Assembly (NCBI GenBank): GCA_015501605.1
Contig: JADNRZ010000006.1
Coordinates: forward strand, 2,511,099 to 2,575,098
Source: Panaeolus papilionaceus
Taxonomy: Eukaryota; Basidiomycota; Agaricomycetes; Agaricales
Direction: 5' to 3'
DNA length: 64,000 bases
In this document: positions 1 to 11,340 of the stretch, one piece after another
Position numbering within the stretch: the stretch's first letter is position 1
How the letters are laid out: the number at the start of each line of letters is the position of its first letter
The notes under the pieces: model-generated
What the model was told of the DNA's origin: nothing
Databases searched by the model: none
What the model saw: only the letters and a program-made list of their open reading frames with translations
Program-made: the position numbers and the translations under genes

Positions 1-959
1 GTCCCTGCTGAGTTGGATGTACCAGCCCTGAGCCCAATTATCTGTAGAAAAAGACGTCAGCATGAGTGAGACATTCAAGATATATTGTCATACCTTCCGA
101 GAGTAACCATCGATGATACCATGAAAGACAATTCCCCATTTGATAAGTTTGTGGTGACTGTCGATGTGCCACAAAGCATGCGGCCTTGAAACATGATAGT
201 GTCCTCGCGGCTTCTTGGCTGCAGCTTGCTGTCTGAGGGTTACACCGATAGCATCGACATTACGCACAGAAGTTCGGATCCTTGAACGTTGAATACGGAG
301 TTTGTGATGAGATCGAAGATAACCAGTCAAATAGGCTATTCCTGTGTCTGGTCGATCTGAAAGCGCGCCGTGGACAATGTTGTTGAGGTCTTGTTCGCTG
401 ATTTTACTAAACCGTGTTGTTTCGAGACCCTCGGCTTTCATTTGTAGTTGGAGGTGATTCCGGTGGACACCAAAGAGGCGAGCAATCTGGCTTATCTTCA
501 GATTGCATGTTGATGCCCACACAAGTGCATCCCGATTAATGCGCTTAGCGGGCCTTCCAGGACGCCCTGTGTAAACGAGAACAACAGGATTGACGGGAAA
601 AGAAGTTGTCGTCTGCGATCTAGCATGGAGCACATGAGTAATAGTTGATTATTGCAGATTATGGAAACTCACTGCGAATGTGATTCAGCAGCGTCAAGCT
701 CGTCATGCAGATGTGATATGATCTTGCACACGTCGGAGATCCACTTCTCCAGGTCGGGCTCTTGTGTTTTTATTGACGAAATAAGCGGCTGTACTTGAGT
801 ATACATGATATTGCGATGTGTCTTGATTCGGTGATGATTGTAGTTTCCAGACTCAACAAGGCGCATTGTAGAACAGTAGGCATTATAGATTTTACCCGCT
901 GCAATAATGACTGCAGCTGGCCACGAAGGTGTTCGTTTAGGAAGAGGTGGGAAGGCCAT
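1..959 (-). CDS. Integrase-core (DDE/rve-type) domain protein, 3' end outside the window
   Basis: Three exons are visible: 959-673, 619-94 and 41 to the window edge. Introns 672-620 (GTGAGT...CTAG) and 93-42 (GTATGA...CTACAG) keep the frame. After a leading region of about 95 residues comes a basic GRPGRPAKR stretch and a helix-turn-helix-like segment (ISQIARLFGVHRNHLQ). The start of an integrase core follows: ALWHIDSHHKLIKWG and HGIIDGYSRK, then IIGLRA across the last intron. The Asp of WHIDSHH would be the first catalytic acidic residue of an RNase-H-fold integrase; the other two would lie beyond the edge. Proteins with this layout are common in mushroom genomes, usually as spliced single-copy-like genes rather than inside an obvious transposon. 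No terminal repeats are seen here, so it may be domesticated. Family assignment rests on motif recognition only. Confidence 0.8.
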
Positions 960-1188
960 GCTGGGTAACCTTTAGAATACAAGGTTCGTGAGTGATAGTT
1001 GGGATGTTTATTCATTCCTGACATACCTTTTAGAAGGATTCAACGCTCAGGCTGTGCCTCGGGAAAACCTATTAATAGCACTATATACTGATTTCTCGCG
1101 ATAACAGGAGCCTATTGAGTATTATGGGACAATCTCGGAAGTACAGCAACATATATAAAATGACTGTCGGTAATAGTATCATTAAAGA
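960..1188. promoter_or_regulatory. Divergent intergenic promoter region
   Basis: This 229-bp gap separates the start codons of the integrase-core gene (-) and the unknown gene (+), so both must be driven from it. A TATA-like stretch, CATATATAAAATG, lies at about 1149-1161, roughly 30-40 bp before the + start codon, and fits a TATA box for the + gene. No equally clear element is seen for the - gene. Confidence 0.45.
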
Positions 1189-2436
1189 ATGGCGCTGGCT
1201 AACGGTCAACTTGAAATTTTGCATTCTCCTGGCTCATCGCCCTCGTCGTCTCCCCCTGCTGTCCATAATATGCTCGTAGAAACCAATCCTGACATTGATA
1301 TTCCTAACAAGCCTCCGGTCAACGCTCCAACAGTAGCACCGCGTCAAGACAATTCTGTCCCGATGATGGTGGATACCGATGATGTTCTGGACTTGCCGAA
1401 TGCGCCATTAGGGGAAGAGGATGGTGTTTGGGACCGATTGCTCTGCCAGATGCCTCTGGATGCCTGGTTTCAGGTCAGCGTACTTATAAACATATAACAG
1501 ATGCTCATACCCATACTTATTAGGTTGAAGACATTGTATTCTCGCTTGAGATCAGTCGCTACATCACTGAATCAGCCTACATGGCAAGTCTGTATCGCAA
1601 TGCAAAGGAATACCTCGAGGCAAACCCAAAGCCGCCTTGCAAACCAGGTGTCTCCAAAGAGTGTCCAATCACTGTCAACGGCGTCAAGAAGGAGGATATG
1701 AATGTTTTTATTGGCGCTTTACAAGTGAACCGGTTAGTGTATTCCCTATATTGATAGACATAAACACACACTTAGACACACTGGGTGTAGGGATTGGGGA
1801 GCAGCGTCGGCCAAAAGCAAGGGCTACTCCAAAGAAGAGGTCACCCAATGCGTAGTGTTGGCACAAATGTGGGAACTTACCTCCATCGAGGAGCAGTTCT
1901 ACCACCAACTCGGCTTGCCTGATCAGAGTCCTGCGTTCCGGATCTACGCAGCAGTGAAGTTCAAGGACGAGAAGCTTGTGAGCATCTCCACGCTGAGATC
2001 TCTCGTTTTCGTCCCCGTGAACGAGCCACCAAATGCAACGGACCTCAAGCGCTTGACTTATGCTGCGTATCGTGCCGTGACCTTTGCGCGTGATGCTATC
2101 ATGGCTCAGAGGGCAGCTATTGCAGCGCATTTTCCGACTATACCCAAGGTAAATGATAGAGATCATAGGCACAGCGTTTGCATCGACCAGTGCCACCTTC
2201 TCTGGCGTACTCATCTCACTAAACCGCTTTTGGAGGGGCGCGAGCCTGCACTAAATGCTCGTGAATTGTTTATCAATGCGATGTCTGAGGATAGTACAAT
2301 AAATCGGGCCTGCAAGAAACATTTAATATCAGAACTTATGAAACATGACGATTGGAAATTACGTTGGGGAAAGGAGGATTACATACTGCGGATGCTGAAG
2401 GAAAGATTGGAGAAGCTTATCCGGGATAGTAAATGA
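1189..2436 (+). CDS. Unrecognised three-exon gene
   Basis: Exons are 1189-1473, 1524-1732 and 1776-2436. The introns (GTCAGC...TTAG and GTTAGT...TTAG) are 50 and 43 nt, and the phases agree. The product is about 384 residues. The first 80 residues are Ser/Pro/Asp-rich and look disordered. Later parts are charged and helical, with a Cys-containing stretch (PPCKPGVSKECP) and HTGCRDWGA just after the second intron. The C terminus is Lys/Arg-rich. An alternative model would remove a further 42-nt in-frame intron at about 2149-2190. I do not recognise a domain. It is divergent from the integrase-core gene and shares its promoter region, so a link between the two is possible but unproven. Confidence 0.6.
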
Positions 2437-2576
2437 ACGCATGTAGAATGCCTCTGCGCTGCATGCCCCTTTTTGTCATATTAGTTACTTGCATATAAAG
2501 ACGTTATTGTATCACTCACACTCTAAAAACTTGAACCCCACTTGCTAATTCCTGGTCTATTCCGTTAACCCAAGAG

Positions 2577-3511
2577 ATGGCAACCAACAACTTAACAACA
2601 ACCACGAGTTCTGGTATTGTCCTGATGGTTAGTGCACGCTCATTGCATCTGCATCTGCCACCACTCACTCACCATTGCAACAGCTGGAGGGAACCCGGTT
2701 CTACCTGTCCCGCAACGAGCTGGCCAAATTTTCCGATGTATTTAGAGGGATGTTCTTCGACTCCCCAGATATCGGATCTACGCAGGAAGGCACCATTGAA
2801 AACCCAGTTGTGCTGCAGGACATCAAGCGGCAGGACTTTGCACCCCTGGCTCTGTGGATTAGATATGGTGCTGAGTAAGTCATTTAATCATTGGTGTTCA
2901 AAAGACGTGAAACTTATCCGCGCGCTAGGCCACCCAGAGGATACGGTTACACAGAGAGGGATCTTCTCAGCATGCTTTACCTTGCTGATCAATGGTCTAT
3001 GGTTGAAGTTGAGAAGTTTTGTTTTGAGGGGATTGCGACGCTCTTGGGCGATCCGTTCTTTTCGCTGAAGTTGGCAGTTGGATACCGAAGGTGGAACTTG
3101 GTTAAGGGCCTGATTCGGTGGGCTGTTAGAGTCCCGTCGTTAGATTGGAAGTTTCAGCATCCTGCCGTTTACGAACCTATTATGAAGCTCAAAATCCGCT
3201 TGGAAGAGGTCCGGCGTAGGTGCGCAGTTGTCCCTGAAACCATACCTCGGGATGGTGGGTGCACAAGCCACGTATCGTGCACCTTGCGATGGAAAAGCGA
3301 CTGGCGTTTGAACGTTTTTGAGCAGTTGTTCCACCCTGACCATCCGCTCCCCATGAAGGAATGCTACCCGGTAATGGTGCACCTCTCTCCCAAGCCTAGC
3401 GCCTGTCGACAGTTGGCCCTGGATGCTCTACTGCAACGTAGCGACGAGTTTGAGATTGAAGATGACCTATATCTAGAGGCAGAAAATGAAATCATTAGGG
3501 CACACCAATAG
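2577..3511 (+). CDS. BTB/POZ domain protein
   Basis: Exons are 2577-2627, 2684-2874 and 2929-3511, with introns GTTAGT...ACAG and GTAAGT...CTAG of 56 and 54 nt. The product is about 274 residues. The second exon gives the core of a fungal BTB/POZ fold (LEGTRFYLSRNELAKFS, then FRGMFFDSP). Exon 3 continues with the helices typical of this family (LLSMLYLADQWSM, VEKFCFEGIATLL) and a C-terminal part with two Cys near TSHVSCTLRW. Such proteins mediate protein-protein contacts and are strongly expanded in mushrooms. The N terminus is odd. The usual opening of this family, HEFWYCPDG, is present at 2603-2628 but in a different frame from the ATG at 2577, and it cannot be joined in phase to exon 2. 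Either a one-base change has altered the N terminus or the start is elsewhere. Confidence 0.75.
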
Positions 3512-3741
3512 GTAGATTTAAGACATACTTAGTTGGTATTTGCGCATGGATTTTCAGTACATTGTGACGTGATTGGGCTTGCTGTTGGCCGTCTGTAACA
3601 ATTGTTAGCTATTTGACAAGTATCTCCGGGGATGCTCATTATGAATGAGGTAGCAAATTACAAAATGGTTATCAATAATGATAGGTTCAAACGGTATCCT
3701 GGACTAAAAACGGCTAGATACATTGTGTGCTATGATATAAG

Positions 3742-6407
3742 TTAATTTTTCAAGGGCCCAAAAGCATGTACTAAGATGTCATTAGGAAACATTGGATGAG
3801 TTTCGTTTTTGCGTAGAACCCGCCCTGGTTTTTTGACACGCGAAAATGTATCAAACACCTCTACAACTTTATACATTTTGCCTATATGTTCACCAGAAAG
3901 GACGACAACAACATCATCCTTTTGACGAGGGGGCAGTGCAGTAAGCAGATGTGTTGCGACATCGCGGATCGCCATGTGATCGCGCACCTGGACCATGCCA
4001 GGTGTCGAACCCCTTCCAAGAAGCTGGACGATGTGATGGGTGTCGTTGATGTGAGCAAGCTTTATGCGGTGCGAGAAACAAGCGTCGACGAGCCAGTAAG
4101 GATCGGTCTCTGGGGCTGGCAGCACCGGCTCCGTTTCGGGGAAGGTTCTTGAATCATCGATTGTAGGCAGCTCCCCAACCAGTGAGCATGGACTCTGAGG
4201 GCGACTTGATTCCTCCGTTTTGGAATCAATGGTTGAAAAAGGTGCCTTGAATGGGGCGTTGCTCGACCCTTTGGATGTTATGGAAATTAAATGATCCGTC
4301 AGATCATCACTGGATTAAGCTGTAGTTAGACGACGTGCTTAAACTACAATAGACGTTTATTGATGACTTACATCAGAGATATATCAACATGCTTGAAAAT
4401 CAGCGGTTGATTTCCGTGTAGGATGGATTCCATTTGAATCCAGAAGCGACCGTCTGGGTGAGTGTCTTTGATATATCCTCGCTGGCCCTTGCGCGGGTGG
4501 TGGCCAGTAATATATACTGCCCTCCCTTTGAAACGATCATAGATATTGAACTCTGTCACATTGCGGTGTTTAATTTTGGGGGAAGAGTGGGGCATTGGCG
4601 GAAAGAGGGTGTAAAAAACTCTGCTTCAATAGCAGCAACTCGATACTGTTGGTAAATATAATGAGTGATGTGCTTAAAATAAAGTTACCAGAACATTACC
4701 TCGTTTTGTTCTGAGTCCGACCAAATAGTGACGTGCTTAGCTTCAACATTAACCACCCAACCCGTAATCCCCCTCCATGGCAGTGTGGATATGACCGCCT
4801 GGTCACCGACTACGAAGTGCCGACGCAGCTCACGAAGTGGCACATCCTGTAATGTACCATCCTCAAATCTGAGTTTGGCCGTCGTACCCAACGACATGAC
4901 CACTTCCCCCATCAACCCGACAAACTCTCCTATGGTGACAATGACGCGGGCACCTGGACGTATATTGGTGTGGTAAATCCGCTCAAATAGTACATTGAGG
5001 GTGTATTCGTTGATAAGGTCGCATCCCGAAAACCGCTGAATATCCTTCACTGTTGGTAACATGTCCACGTTGATGGTGAATCGGATATCGTTAAAATTGA
5101 CTGCTTGCCATGACCAGGGTGCCGATGCCTCCATTGGGTCTTTGTGTGCAACGACAACGTTCCAAACCTCCTCTTCGCCCTCGCTGTTGAGATCAGGCAT
5201 GACGATACCAATAGTCCCATCGATGTGCTTCCATTTGGACCTGGCGTCCCGAATACGAACCCAAAGCGGGATACGTCTAGGGGAATGGGAAAGACATCGC
5301 CATCGCTCTCCATAGGGGACCAGCTGTAACCGTGAGGGAGATAGAGCAGGTATTCCTACTACAGTCGCCCTGGCAAGAGTCTCGGTTTGAGCCTCGACAT
5401 ATATCCTCCCAGGACGTGAGGGATTGAACGTCACGGAAGGCGCCGCAGAGTTTGGTGATGACGGGTGGGTGGCACGGTCGAATATGGTAAAGACAGAATC
5501 TTCTTCGTGACCCACCTGTAGATTTCAATATTAGTAGTGAAATTGAAATAAAGGGCATGTTAAACATACCTTGCAGGGTACAACCCAGAGCATGTCTGCC
5601 GTGGAAATGAGGTACTCGTCGTCGTTGCCATCGTCATAGTTCAAGGCAGATGTCCAGCCTTCACCACTTCTCACTCGTTCATAGGCTCTGTCCAGCAGCC
5701 TATCCCAGCAATACAGACGCGCCTCGCTGTCGTCGGCGTGTAGAAATTGTGCATGAAGTTCTAAATTTTGCTTATTAAAGACTAGACCGAGTTCATGTGT
5801 AAAGCAACATACCAAGGTGGTTTTCAGGCAAGTCATCGTCTTGATCATCGTTGACAAATGTTGTAGCCTGAGCATCGTAGTCTTCATCGTCCGATGTCTC
5901 CCCTCCCGCAGCCTCATCGTCGATGAAGGGATTAGCCCTACGCTTCCCTTTATCTCGACGCTGATAACTTTGAAGTTGCAAACCCTCCTCAACGTCGTCG
6001 TCTCCCTCTCCCTCTTCATCGCCGTCTCCCTCTTCATCGTCGCCTCTGTCTTCATCGTGGCCTCCATCTTCATCGTCGTCACCGTCTTCTTCTTCGTCTC
6101 CCTCTTCATCGTCGCCTCCTTCGTCGTCGTCGTCGTCGTCTCCCTCTTCATCGTTTCCTTCTCCCTCAATTTCTCCGTCTTCTTCTCTCAATCCAACAGT
6201 CTCCCCGTCAATCTCTCCCTCCCCGACAATCTCTCCCTCTCCGTCGTCCTCTCCCTCTCCATCAATCTCTCCCTCTCCGTCATCTTCTCCCTCCATCCCA
6301 GCGATCTCTTCCTCTCCCTCTCCGTCTTCCTCTCCCTCTCCCTCTCCGTCTTCCCCTCCCTCCATCCCGGCGATCTCTCCCTCTACGTCGTCCATATCTT
6401 CATTCAT
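3742..6407 (-). CDS. Spt5/NusG-like KOW-domain protein (paralogue, one apparent frameshift)
   Basis: Five exons: 6407-5813, 5760-5570, 5515-4700, 4645-4372 and 4309-3742, with introns of about 50-60 nt and matching phases. The order follows transcription elongation factor Spt5. A very acidic Glu/Asp/Gly-rich N terminus of about 150 residues ends in a short basic-hydrophobic box (KGKRRANPFIDDEA). An NGN-like region follows (RPGRIYVEAQTE), then several KOW-type segments (GARVIVTIGEFVGLMGEV; GRAVYITGHHPRKGQRGYIK; DDVVVVLSGEHIGKMYKV). Full reading gives about 814 residues. In exon 4 the frame entering from exon 3 (EAEFFTPSFRQC) and the frame holding the next KOW meet at a run of five G on the + strand (4578-4582). 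One base more there would join them, so this copy carries a frameshift or a sequence error. It is likely one of the Spt5-like paralogues of mushrooms rather than the essential Spt5. Confidence 0.75.
5980..6400 (-). repeat. Low-complexity acidic-codon tract inside the Spt5-like gene
   Basis: The coding strand is an irregular purine-rich repeat of GAG/GGA/GAT/GAC triplets that encodes the Glu/Asp/Gly-rich N terminus. The opposite strand stays open but encodes only a Leu/Ser/Val-rich shadow. Such tracts are prone to slippage, and their length probably differs between strains. Confidence 0.6.
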
Positions 6408-7042
6408 TGCGATGTTGTCTTCGCCAAGGTGAGGGCTATCTGCTATTCAATCTTTGTCATTACATGTCCGGATCCCTTTATTCATTAATTGTATTCACCT
6501 TCAGGATGCATAGTTGCCCCGATTATGACGCTGCTGTACGGGCTGGCACCTTCATTCTGGCAAGGAAAGATCGATGAGTTTGGGCATTTGTGAATCTGCC
6601 TTCATCCATCTCTCCTTACCATTGCCTGCCATTTCCGTTTCAGAGGGCGCGGCTGCGTCGCTTTTTGTTTATTTTCTGTTGAGCCTTCAATCTGCATGTT
6701 GTTTGCTTGATATGTATTCTCGATAAATGTACGCTATCTAAACTATCTATCTAAAATTATCGAGGACTTGATTGAAGGTACTACGTGGCGACGGAGTTGT
6801 GGTGGGAGAAAGAGAAACCAAAATAGAACAAGTGAGCACCATCAGCACAGGAATCTTTAGGGTGGGCCTTTTTTCTTGATTTAGAGCTCCGCTGTAATAT
6901 TGATGTCTACTTTAAGCTCCGATCCTTATGCCGGCTCATATTAAAACTCCGATCATTTCACAATAATCAGTGCACTTTTATTACGACTTGTACTAATTCA
7001 ATTACATTATAATACATGGTATACACTTTTCTTTCTTTTTTA
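6408..7042. other. Intergenic stretch without recognisable gene
   Basis: This lies upstream of the Spt5-like start. It is AT-rich and has many stops in all frames. I see no coding signature, RNA gene or mobile-element end here. Confidence 0.5.
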
Positions 7043-7260
7043 AGCGCTCTTTATATTTTGTGAATTGTCTGGCAAGCGCTCGAAGAGAGTTTGAAATCCA
7101 CAACTAGCGCTCGAAAAGAGAATGAAAAATCCTACTAGCGCCCAATGAGAGTTTGAAATCCACCACTAGCGCTCGAAGAGAGAATGAAAGACTCGACAAG
7201 CGCTCGAATAGAGTTTAGAAAACTTAACTGACGCCCAAGACAAGTTTGAAAAGCAATGTA
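7043..7260. repeat. 31-bp tandem minisatellite, about six to seven units
   Basis: The anchor AGCGCTCGAA or its variants recurs at 7075, 7106, 7137, 7168 and 7199, with a weaker version near 7230. The spacing is exactly 31 bp. A more degenerate copy starts near 7043. Within each unit a second shared block, AGAGTTTGAAA or GAGAATGAAA, follows the anchor. The units are direct, adjacent and diverged by point changes, as in a minisatellite. Confidence 0.8.
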
Positions 7261-8310
7261 TTGAGGGTTTGATTAACGAGGGTACATAAGATAGATAGTT
7301 TGAATAATATTCGGGCATGCGGCGCCCCATAGATATTGGGGGGGATGTAGAGTGAGAGTTATATGATAGGGCCTCTGGATGGGCGCCACTCTTATACTCA
7401 CCACAGCCATTGTCTGATAAAGATCTTTATTCAAGAGACCATGTCAAATATAAATGCTGCATGTGCGCGATAGCAAGGCAGAGCCAGCCTATGGGCAGCT
7501 CTTTGTATTTCATCTAGTCGCAGAGCGCTGACAGCCTTCAGTGAAAATAATAGAAATTTTGATATTAATCTAGTGATCTCGGGAAAATTAACTGAATGTC
7601 AGTCCAGGTGTAGTGCTTGCGTGCGTGTGATGCGTGCAGCAGCCGGTCTTCGATTGGACGATAATTATAGCAGTATCCACATTTAATTAACTCATCTTGC
7701 GCGAATTGCGGTGTCATGTTGTCGTACTTAACTGGAGTGTTCAATTGTAGTATTAAACCGATCTGATTGACTGTTTTAATGTGCATGATTCCTCACGGAG
7801 GATTGTCAGAGGTTACGTCTACCGGGTGGATATCATGTCGGTCGATGCCGTCAACAATTTAAAGTCAAGGACTCAAGGGTTTACTGCTCAGGTGCTCAGC
7901 TTTTCACAATACCAGGCAATTGATTGTTTGAACATGTCCAGTGTGTATATGTTGTCATTTCCACCAACGCTGGAGGATCTTGTTGAAAGCACTGCGCAAC
8001 GAATTTTGAAGGACGAATGTACAACAACGGCCTTTGTGCAGCCGTTGATTGGATCAATGATGGTATCAAGGAGGACTATGCATCAACCGGCACCCGGCAT
8101 TTTGTGTGAAGGTGGTGGTCACACGACCCTCACACCAAGGTCTGCTTCGCTTGCCAACCGAGATTTTTATATCCTCATTTACTTCAGTGGCCTTCCTCAA
8201 GTTCTAAGTCAAGACCCTGCTTCCAAGAAGCAAAGAACTTTTTTGAATTATGATATAAGTGAGCAGATAAGTGGCGCCCCATGTGCCAGCTCAACTGACT
8301 CGCCATATTC
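7261..8310. other. Gap with possible gene remnants, no intact gene
   Basis: Two weak coding-like pieces are seen. On the - strand, 7786-7565 can encode 73 residues with CGYC followed by HASHARKH, a pattern that could be a C2H2-like zinc-binding end. On the + strand around 7990-8170, a stretch reading CAAVDWINDGIKEDYAST looks protein-like but is bounded by in-frame stops. I recognise neither family. They may be decayed exons of one or two lost genes. Confidence 0.25.
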
Positions 8311-10269
8311 ATGCTTTCATCACTACCTCTGCGTGCGCTAGCGTTTCTAGCTGCTCTTCCGATTGCCGCCTGGAGTCAATCTATCGGAGGAATTATACGT
8401 CAAGATGGCTTGAATACGACGGTATTCGTGCCTGGAGATCCTTCTTTCAGCAACCTCTCTCGTCCCTGTAAGTAAGTTCAAGTTTGTCATCACCAGCTTC
8501 TCTAACCTTATGCTCGTACCTCGTATCCAAAGTCAATCTACGATTCGACTTTGAGCCTGCCGCAGTATCTATTCCAACCTCCGTTCAAGAAATCTCTCAA
8601 CTCGTCAAGCTTGGAGAGAGGGTCAACCACCAGGTTGTCGCTCGTAGTGGAGGGGTAGGCATGCGTCATCTCACTCACATGACATGATTCCCATAACCTC
8701 TCTTATTTTTAGCACAGCTACATCGCCAACGGTTTAGGTGGCAAAGATGGTGTTATTGTGATTGATCTTCGAAACTTTCAGAACATCACCGTAGACTCAA
8801 AATCTGGAACAGCTGTCATCGAGGCAGGTGCTCGTTTGGGTGATATTGTCTCAGCCTTGGTCGCTCATGGGAGAGCTCTTCCTCACGGAACATGCCCTTA
8901 TGTTGGAATTGGAGGTCATTCAGGTAGAATTCACTTCTTTTGACACATCGTATGTTCAAGTCTAATTACCCTGTACTCAGCATATGGGGGGTTCGGCTTC
9001 ACTTCGCGATTATGGGGCCTTACGCTCGACACCATCATCTCGATGGACGTTGTACTCCCAGACGGCACAATCACAACTGCCTCAGCCACCCGTAATCCCG
9101 ATCTCTTCTGGGTGCGTTTGATCTATCGCTAGTCGTCATTCAATTCTTAATTCTGACTCTAAAAATAAATCAAATTGCAGGCCATGCGGGGTGCAGGTGC
9201 ATCTTTCGGTATTACCACGTCAATCACTGTTCGGACCTTCCCAGCACCACCACAAGGAACCATTTTCTCATTTAACTGGCACTTTACAGCTGATGAAGCG
9301 GCCGCCGCACTCGGAAAATTCCAAAGTTTCGTGCTTCATTCTAACTTCCCTCCAGAAATCGGTGCCGAGATCGTTTTAACTCCTGGCGATGTACAAGGCA
9401 ATGTTAGTATGGGTCTCGCTGGAGGGTGGTACGGGCCTGTCGATCAGCTCAACGCAACGCTAGCTCCCTTCATGGAAGTCATGCCCCCTCCACGCACTTC
9501 CAGCTTCGACATTGGTGACTATCTGCACAGTGCGATCAACCTTGCTGGAGGGTCTCTCGATACGACATCGGCTCCTGATGGTACCGATACATTCTATGCG
9601 AAGTCTTTGATGACACCGCAAAGCTCTCCTATGTCCGATGCGGCTCTCAAGGCATTTATGTCGGTACTCGCGAATGAAGGCTTCACCGCCCCTGTGGTAC
9701 GCTGCATTATGTTACGAATTCTATTCAAGTTATTCAATTCAAGTTCGATAGGGATGGTTCATCCAAGCCGAAGTCTTTGGAGGGAAGGGCTCTGCAATTA
9801 ACGCTGTTCCAACCAGCGCTACTGCATTCAGTCGTCGTGATGCGCTTTTCACCATCCAGTTCTACGCGTCCTCCCATGGAAACGCGCCTCCCTACCCCGA
9901 CGAAGGATTCACCTTCCTCGATAGTGAGTCAGAGAAGGTCTGGCCACACTAGTTGTATTGACACCAGGCATATAGATGTGGTGAACAGTATCGTAAAAAA
10001 TAGTCCAAAAGACTGGGACTATGGGTGAGCTCGCGTCGTTATAGTCGGTCTCAGCATTTGTTGACTTCTCCCACAGGGCTTACACGAACTACATCGACGA
10101 TCGTCTTATTGATTGTAAGCTTCACTCGGGTTCATATTACTCGACAATTCTAACAGATCAAACAGGGCAACGACGATACTACAGCACCAATTACCCCCGT
10201 CTTCGACGCTTGAAGGACAGAATTGATCCCCGCGGTACTTTCACCTTCCCGACAGGAATCGAAAACTAG
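8311..10269 (+). CDS. Secreted FAD-linked oxidase, glucooligosaccharide/chito-oligosaccharide oxidase type (AA7-like)
   Basis: Nine exons: 8311-8467, 8533-8654, 8713-8923, 8981-9111, 9181-9696, 9752-9923, 9976-10024, 10077-10114 and 10166-10269. All phases match, giving 499 residues, the normal family length. Residues 1-22 form a signal peptide (MLSSLPLRALAFLAALPIAAWS). The FAD domain holds VVARSGGHSY, with His94 as the expected first covalent flavin link, and PHGTCPYVGIGGHS, with Cys154 as the second. Bicovalent flavin is the hallmark of oligosaccharide oxidases in the berberine-bridge-enzyme superfamily. GGFGFTSRLWG and the C-terminal YPRLRRLKDRIDPRGTF (BBE segment) complete the fold. The enzyme would oxidise the reducing end of sugars outside the cell and release H2O2. 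The exact substrate cannot be told. Exon 9 has an alternative in-frame acceptor 9 nt upstream. Confidence 0.9.
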
Positions 10270-10969
10270 CTTCACTGTCGTACACAACTTGAAAGGCTTA
10301 GGTACAAGAAATAGGCTGATCGATATGCCGTCTACCATTGTTTCAATTTAATGTCTACATCAATAATCGAGCGTTCTTCTACATCGGCTCTCGTAGTCGG
10401 ACCGTACAAAATTTGGCTCACAATACTCGCCTGATACTATGTCGATTGAGCTCATCGCGTCACAACCATGCCTCAACCGTGGTTTTCCTTAATGGAGTTA
10501 GTAGTCAGGAACTCGTCAGTTTATGATGAGGATTGTCGAACGTCTTGCATGTCAGTGGTTGTCTGTTTGTCCACTGGTCCTTGCTGTGTCGTAGGCGTAA
10601 AATTATTGGATTGTTTGCACGGCTGTCACACAAATGGACACATGGCCTGTTCATTTTCCAATGTCTATTCAGTAAATGCACCCGTAATGAATCCGCGCAG
10701 TAACGAGGAATGGCAATGCTTGGAAGTACATGATGTTACATGAGAAAAAATATGCTACATATCTGCATATCATGGTATCAGAATGATCGACACTCGCAAT
10801 CAATAATCAGGGGAATGATAGGAGGAAACTCCCCATAGACCGAGGACGATAACGCGGGGTGATAGTGGGCGGCTGTCTTCAGCAACGTCGTCATTTTTCT
10901 CGTATTGTAGAGTGTCGATCACAGACGGACAATAATTTGGGGTATTCACGACGTCGGCCATGTCGAAGT

Positions 10970-11340
10970 CGTCACGGTCGGTATTGTTATCGAAAGTTGT
11001 CCCAAAAGCTCCCGTCGCCTCTGCCTCTCCTTCGTCTGCATTAGCGTCGAATAATGGCTCCGGAGAAGCTCCATAGCCTTCTTGGGTGGCGTACTCGTCA
11101 TCGTTGCTCGTGTTAACGTTGATTGGGCCGACGATGTTTGAATGAGTGAGTTATGGGTATGTTTAGTAGACCTTAATTCACAGTAATCTGATCTTGGTTG
11201 TGTTCTTGTCGAGTCAGATACTGATGGACTCGGTAGGGCAGCAGGTCTACCATGGCGCCCATTACTCCCGCCTGAAGTCATTAAAGGGCATTTGTGATCC
11301 AAGCAACATGTTCCGATTCCCCACTTCTATCGAGATATGA
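10970..11340 (+). pseudogene. Decayed 3' end of a second AA7-type oxidase gene
   Basis: The last exon of the neighbouring oxidase is mirrored at 11237-11340. After a TAG acceptor it reads QQVYHGAHYSRLKSLK and DPSNMFRFPTSIEI, then a stop. Its length, 104 nt, is exactly that of exon 9 of the intact gene. Upstream pieces resembling exon 8 (ARVNVDW, about 11110-11130) and exon 7 (VGIVIESCPKSS, about 10977-11015) are visible but broken. The 5' four fifths of a gene is not recognisable before it. It is most easily explained as a tandem duplicate that has been degrading. Confidence 0.7.

Noticed and set aside
5817..6488. 223-codon + strand open frame rich in Leu, Ser, Val and Phe
   Set aside because: It is the antisense of the acidic N terminus of the Spt5-like gene, open only because of the GA-rich triplet repeat.
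7043..7260. Regularly spaced repeats resembling a CRISPR array
   Set aside because: The units are contiguous and similar along their whole 31 bp, with no unique spacers, and the genome is eukaryotic. It is a minisatellite.
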